The notes under the pieces are model-generated. The model was not told where the DNA came from and did not search any database. It saw only the letters and a list, made by a program, of their open reading frames with translations. Below, piece by piece: positions 6,006 through 6,913 of a DNA stretch of 6,913 nucleotides. Made by a program: the position numbers and the translations under genes. Origin of the DNA: an uncultured Bacilli bacterium (GTDB taxonomy: Bacteria; Bacillota_I; Bacilli_A; RFN20; CAG-631); NCBI GenBank assembly GCA_934215405.1, contig CAKPZU010000111.1:1-6913 (forward strand), read 5' to 3'. The stretch's first letter is position 1, and each line of letters opens with the position of its first letter.

Positions 6006-6913
6006 ATGAAATATGAAAAAGTAGTTCATTCATTTAATAATATAAGTGCTATTTATTTAACATTTAAGGATATTGCAACGCTATGTATTGTTCCATCCTC
6101 AATGGTAGATAAGGTAATTGATGACAAAATAGCTTCTAATTTATATGAGCAATTCGGTCATAATGCTCCTATTCCACTTGTTGATGTATCCTTAAATAAT
6201 GATAATAAATCAAGAAATTTTTCAGCAGGTGATTATCTACATATGACCTCAACTTCTACATCCTTAAGGGTAAAATCTCAAGAAATTAATGAAAATTTTT
6301 TAAAAAAGGAAGTAATTACTATTCTTGAAAATGAAAAAATAAGAGCCAAGCATATAATACTTTTTAATAAAGATGAAGAAGTATTAAGAATTCATTGTGA
6401 GGTAGAAAATATTAATAATGAGCCAATTATTTTAACATCATTGCCTTCAATTGTAGTAGGTGGAATTTCACCATTTATAAAGGATAATGATACTGATAAA
6501 TTAAAGATTTATGAAATTATTAATAACTGGGCTGGAGAAGGAAGATTAATTTATGAAACTGCCTCTCATTATGGTTTATATGATAGCTGGAGCCATTATG
6601 GAATGAGAGGACACAGAATATCTCAAGTTGGCTCAATGCCTTCTCGTAATAATTTACCATTTATGGCAATAAGCGATGAAATTAATAATGTAACTTGGGC
6701 AATAGCTTTATATGAGGCAGCATCTTGGCAAATTGAAGCAATTCATAATACAAATAGTATTTATCTTTGCGGAGGAATTGCAGATGAATTAGTTGGACAT
6801 TTTAAAAAAATATTAAAGCCTAAAGAAATTTTTAAGACTAATGAAGCTCTAATTTCTTGTGTTACTACATCACTAAATGATGCTTGCTATAATTTAGTAA
6901 ATGCCAATAAAAC
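6006..6913 (+). CDS. GH36-type alpha-galactosidase, N-terminal part (partial, runs off the right edge)
   Basis: From ATG 6006 the frame stays open for 302 codons to the edge. The predicted protein (MKYEKVVHSFNNISAIYLTF) has no signal peptide, so it should act in the cytoplasm on imported sugar. The visible part matches the N-terminal beta-domain of GH36 enzymes and the approach to the catalytic barrel: NNWAGEGRLIYE, SHYGLYDSWSHYGMRGHRIS (about 186-205), SMPSRNNLPFMAI, NNVTWAIAL-YEAASWQIEAI, then C-G256-G-I-A-D-E-L-V-G-H265-F and LKPKEIFKTNEA, corresponding to the family's GG-x-x-D-x-x-x-GHW and PGE-F-x-T-P pattern. Here GHF replaces the usual GHW. Family members hydrolyse terminal alpha-galactosyl residues by a retaining mechanism using two aspartates; both would lie past the edge, so activity and exact specificity cannot be judged. 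It starts 8 bases after the surface-protein stop; a weak AGGT (5996-5999), partly inside that TAG, is 6 bases before the ATG. Confidence 0.87.
   Translation, partial: MKYEKVVHSFNNISAIYLTFKDIATLCIVPSSMVDKVIDDKIASNLYEQFGHNAPIPLVDVSLNNDNKSRNFSAGDYLHMTSTSTSLRVKSQEINENFLKKEVITILENEKIRAKHIILFNKDEEVLRIHCEVENINNEPIILTSLPSIVVGGISPFIKDNDTDKLKIYEIINNWAGEGRLIYETASHYGLYDSWSHYGMRGHRISQVGSMPSRNNLPFMAISDEINNVTWAIALYEAASWQIEAIHNTNSIYLCGGIADELVGHFKKILKPKEIFKTNEALISCVTTSLNDACYNLVNANK

Overview
The window is a very AT-rich stretch of an accessory carbohydrate-utilisation locus, most likely from a low-GC Bacillota (Firmicutes) or related gut lineage such as Erysipelotrichia, Acholeplasma-like or uncultured Bacilli. 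The grounds are the strongly A/T-biased codon use, AGG-type ribosome binding sites, a lipoprotein-type solute-binding protein, and a sugar transporter of the LplB/YtcP/LplA type. Tryptophan is read from TGG and no in-frame TGA was seen, so the standard code fits. The lineage is an inference from style, not from a marker gene.

Layout: positions 1-531 hold the N-terminal 177 codons of a leftward AraC-type regulator (cupin sensor half; its DNA-binding half lies beyond the left edge). Positions 532-698 are a divergent promoter region. From 699 to the right edge run five tightly packed rightward genes with gaps of -8, 17, 1 and 8 bases, so almost surely one operon: permease 1 (699-1622), permease 2 (1615-2502), lipoprotein solute-binding protein (2520-4178), a large exported protein with three divergent copies of a beta-rich, probably carbohydrate-binding module (4180-5997), and the N-terminal ~302 codons of a GH36-type alpha-galactosidase without a signal peptide (6006 onward, cut by the right edge). 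No terminator-like hairpin was seen between the genes, and there are no RNA genes, mobile elements or CRISPR repeats.

Inferred working model: the surface protein helps hold a galactose-containing glycan or oligosaccharide at the cell surface, the binding lipoprotein and two permeases import it (using an ATPase encoded elsewhere, as usual for this transporter class), and the cytoplasmic GH36 enzyme removes alpha-galactosyl residues. The divergent AraC-type regulator probably senses the sugar and activates the operon, whose promoter has a perfect TATAAT -10 but no recognisable -35.

The most unusual item is the 4180-5997 gene. It reads as two surface-protein genes merged in one frame: the first part ends with what looks like a C-terminal sorting/anchor signal (Gly-Cys, hydrophobic stretch, Lys-rich tail), and this runs directly into what looks like a complete lipoprotein signal peptide with its own lipobox Cys, followed by a third copy of the same module. 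It could be a gene fusion or a polyprotein cut into two surface proteins after translation.
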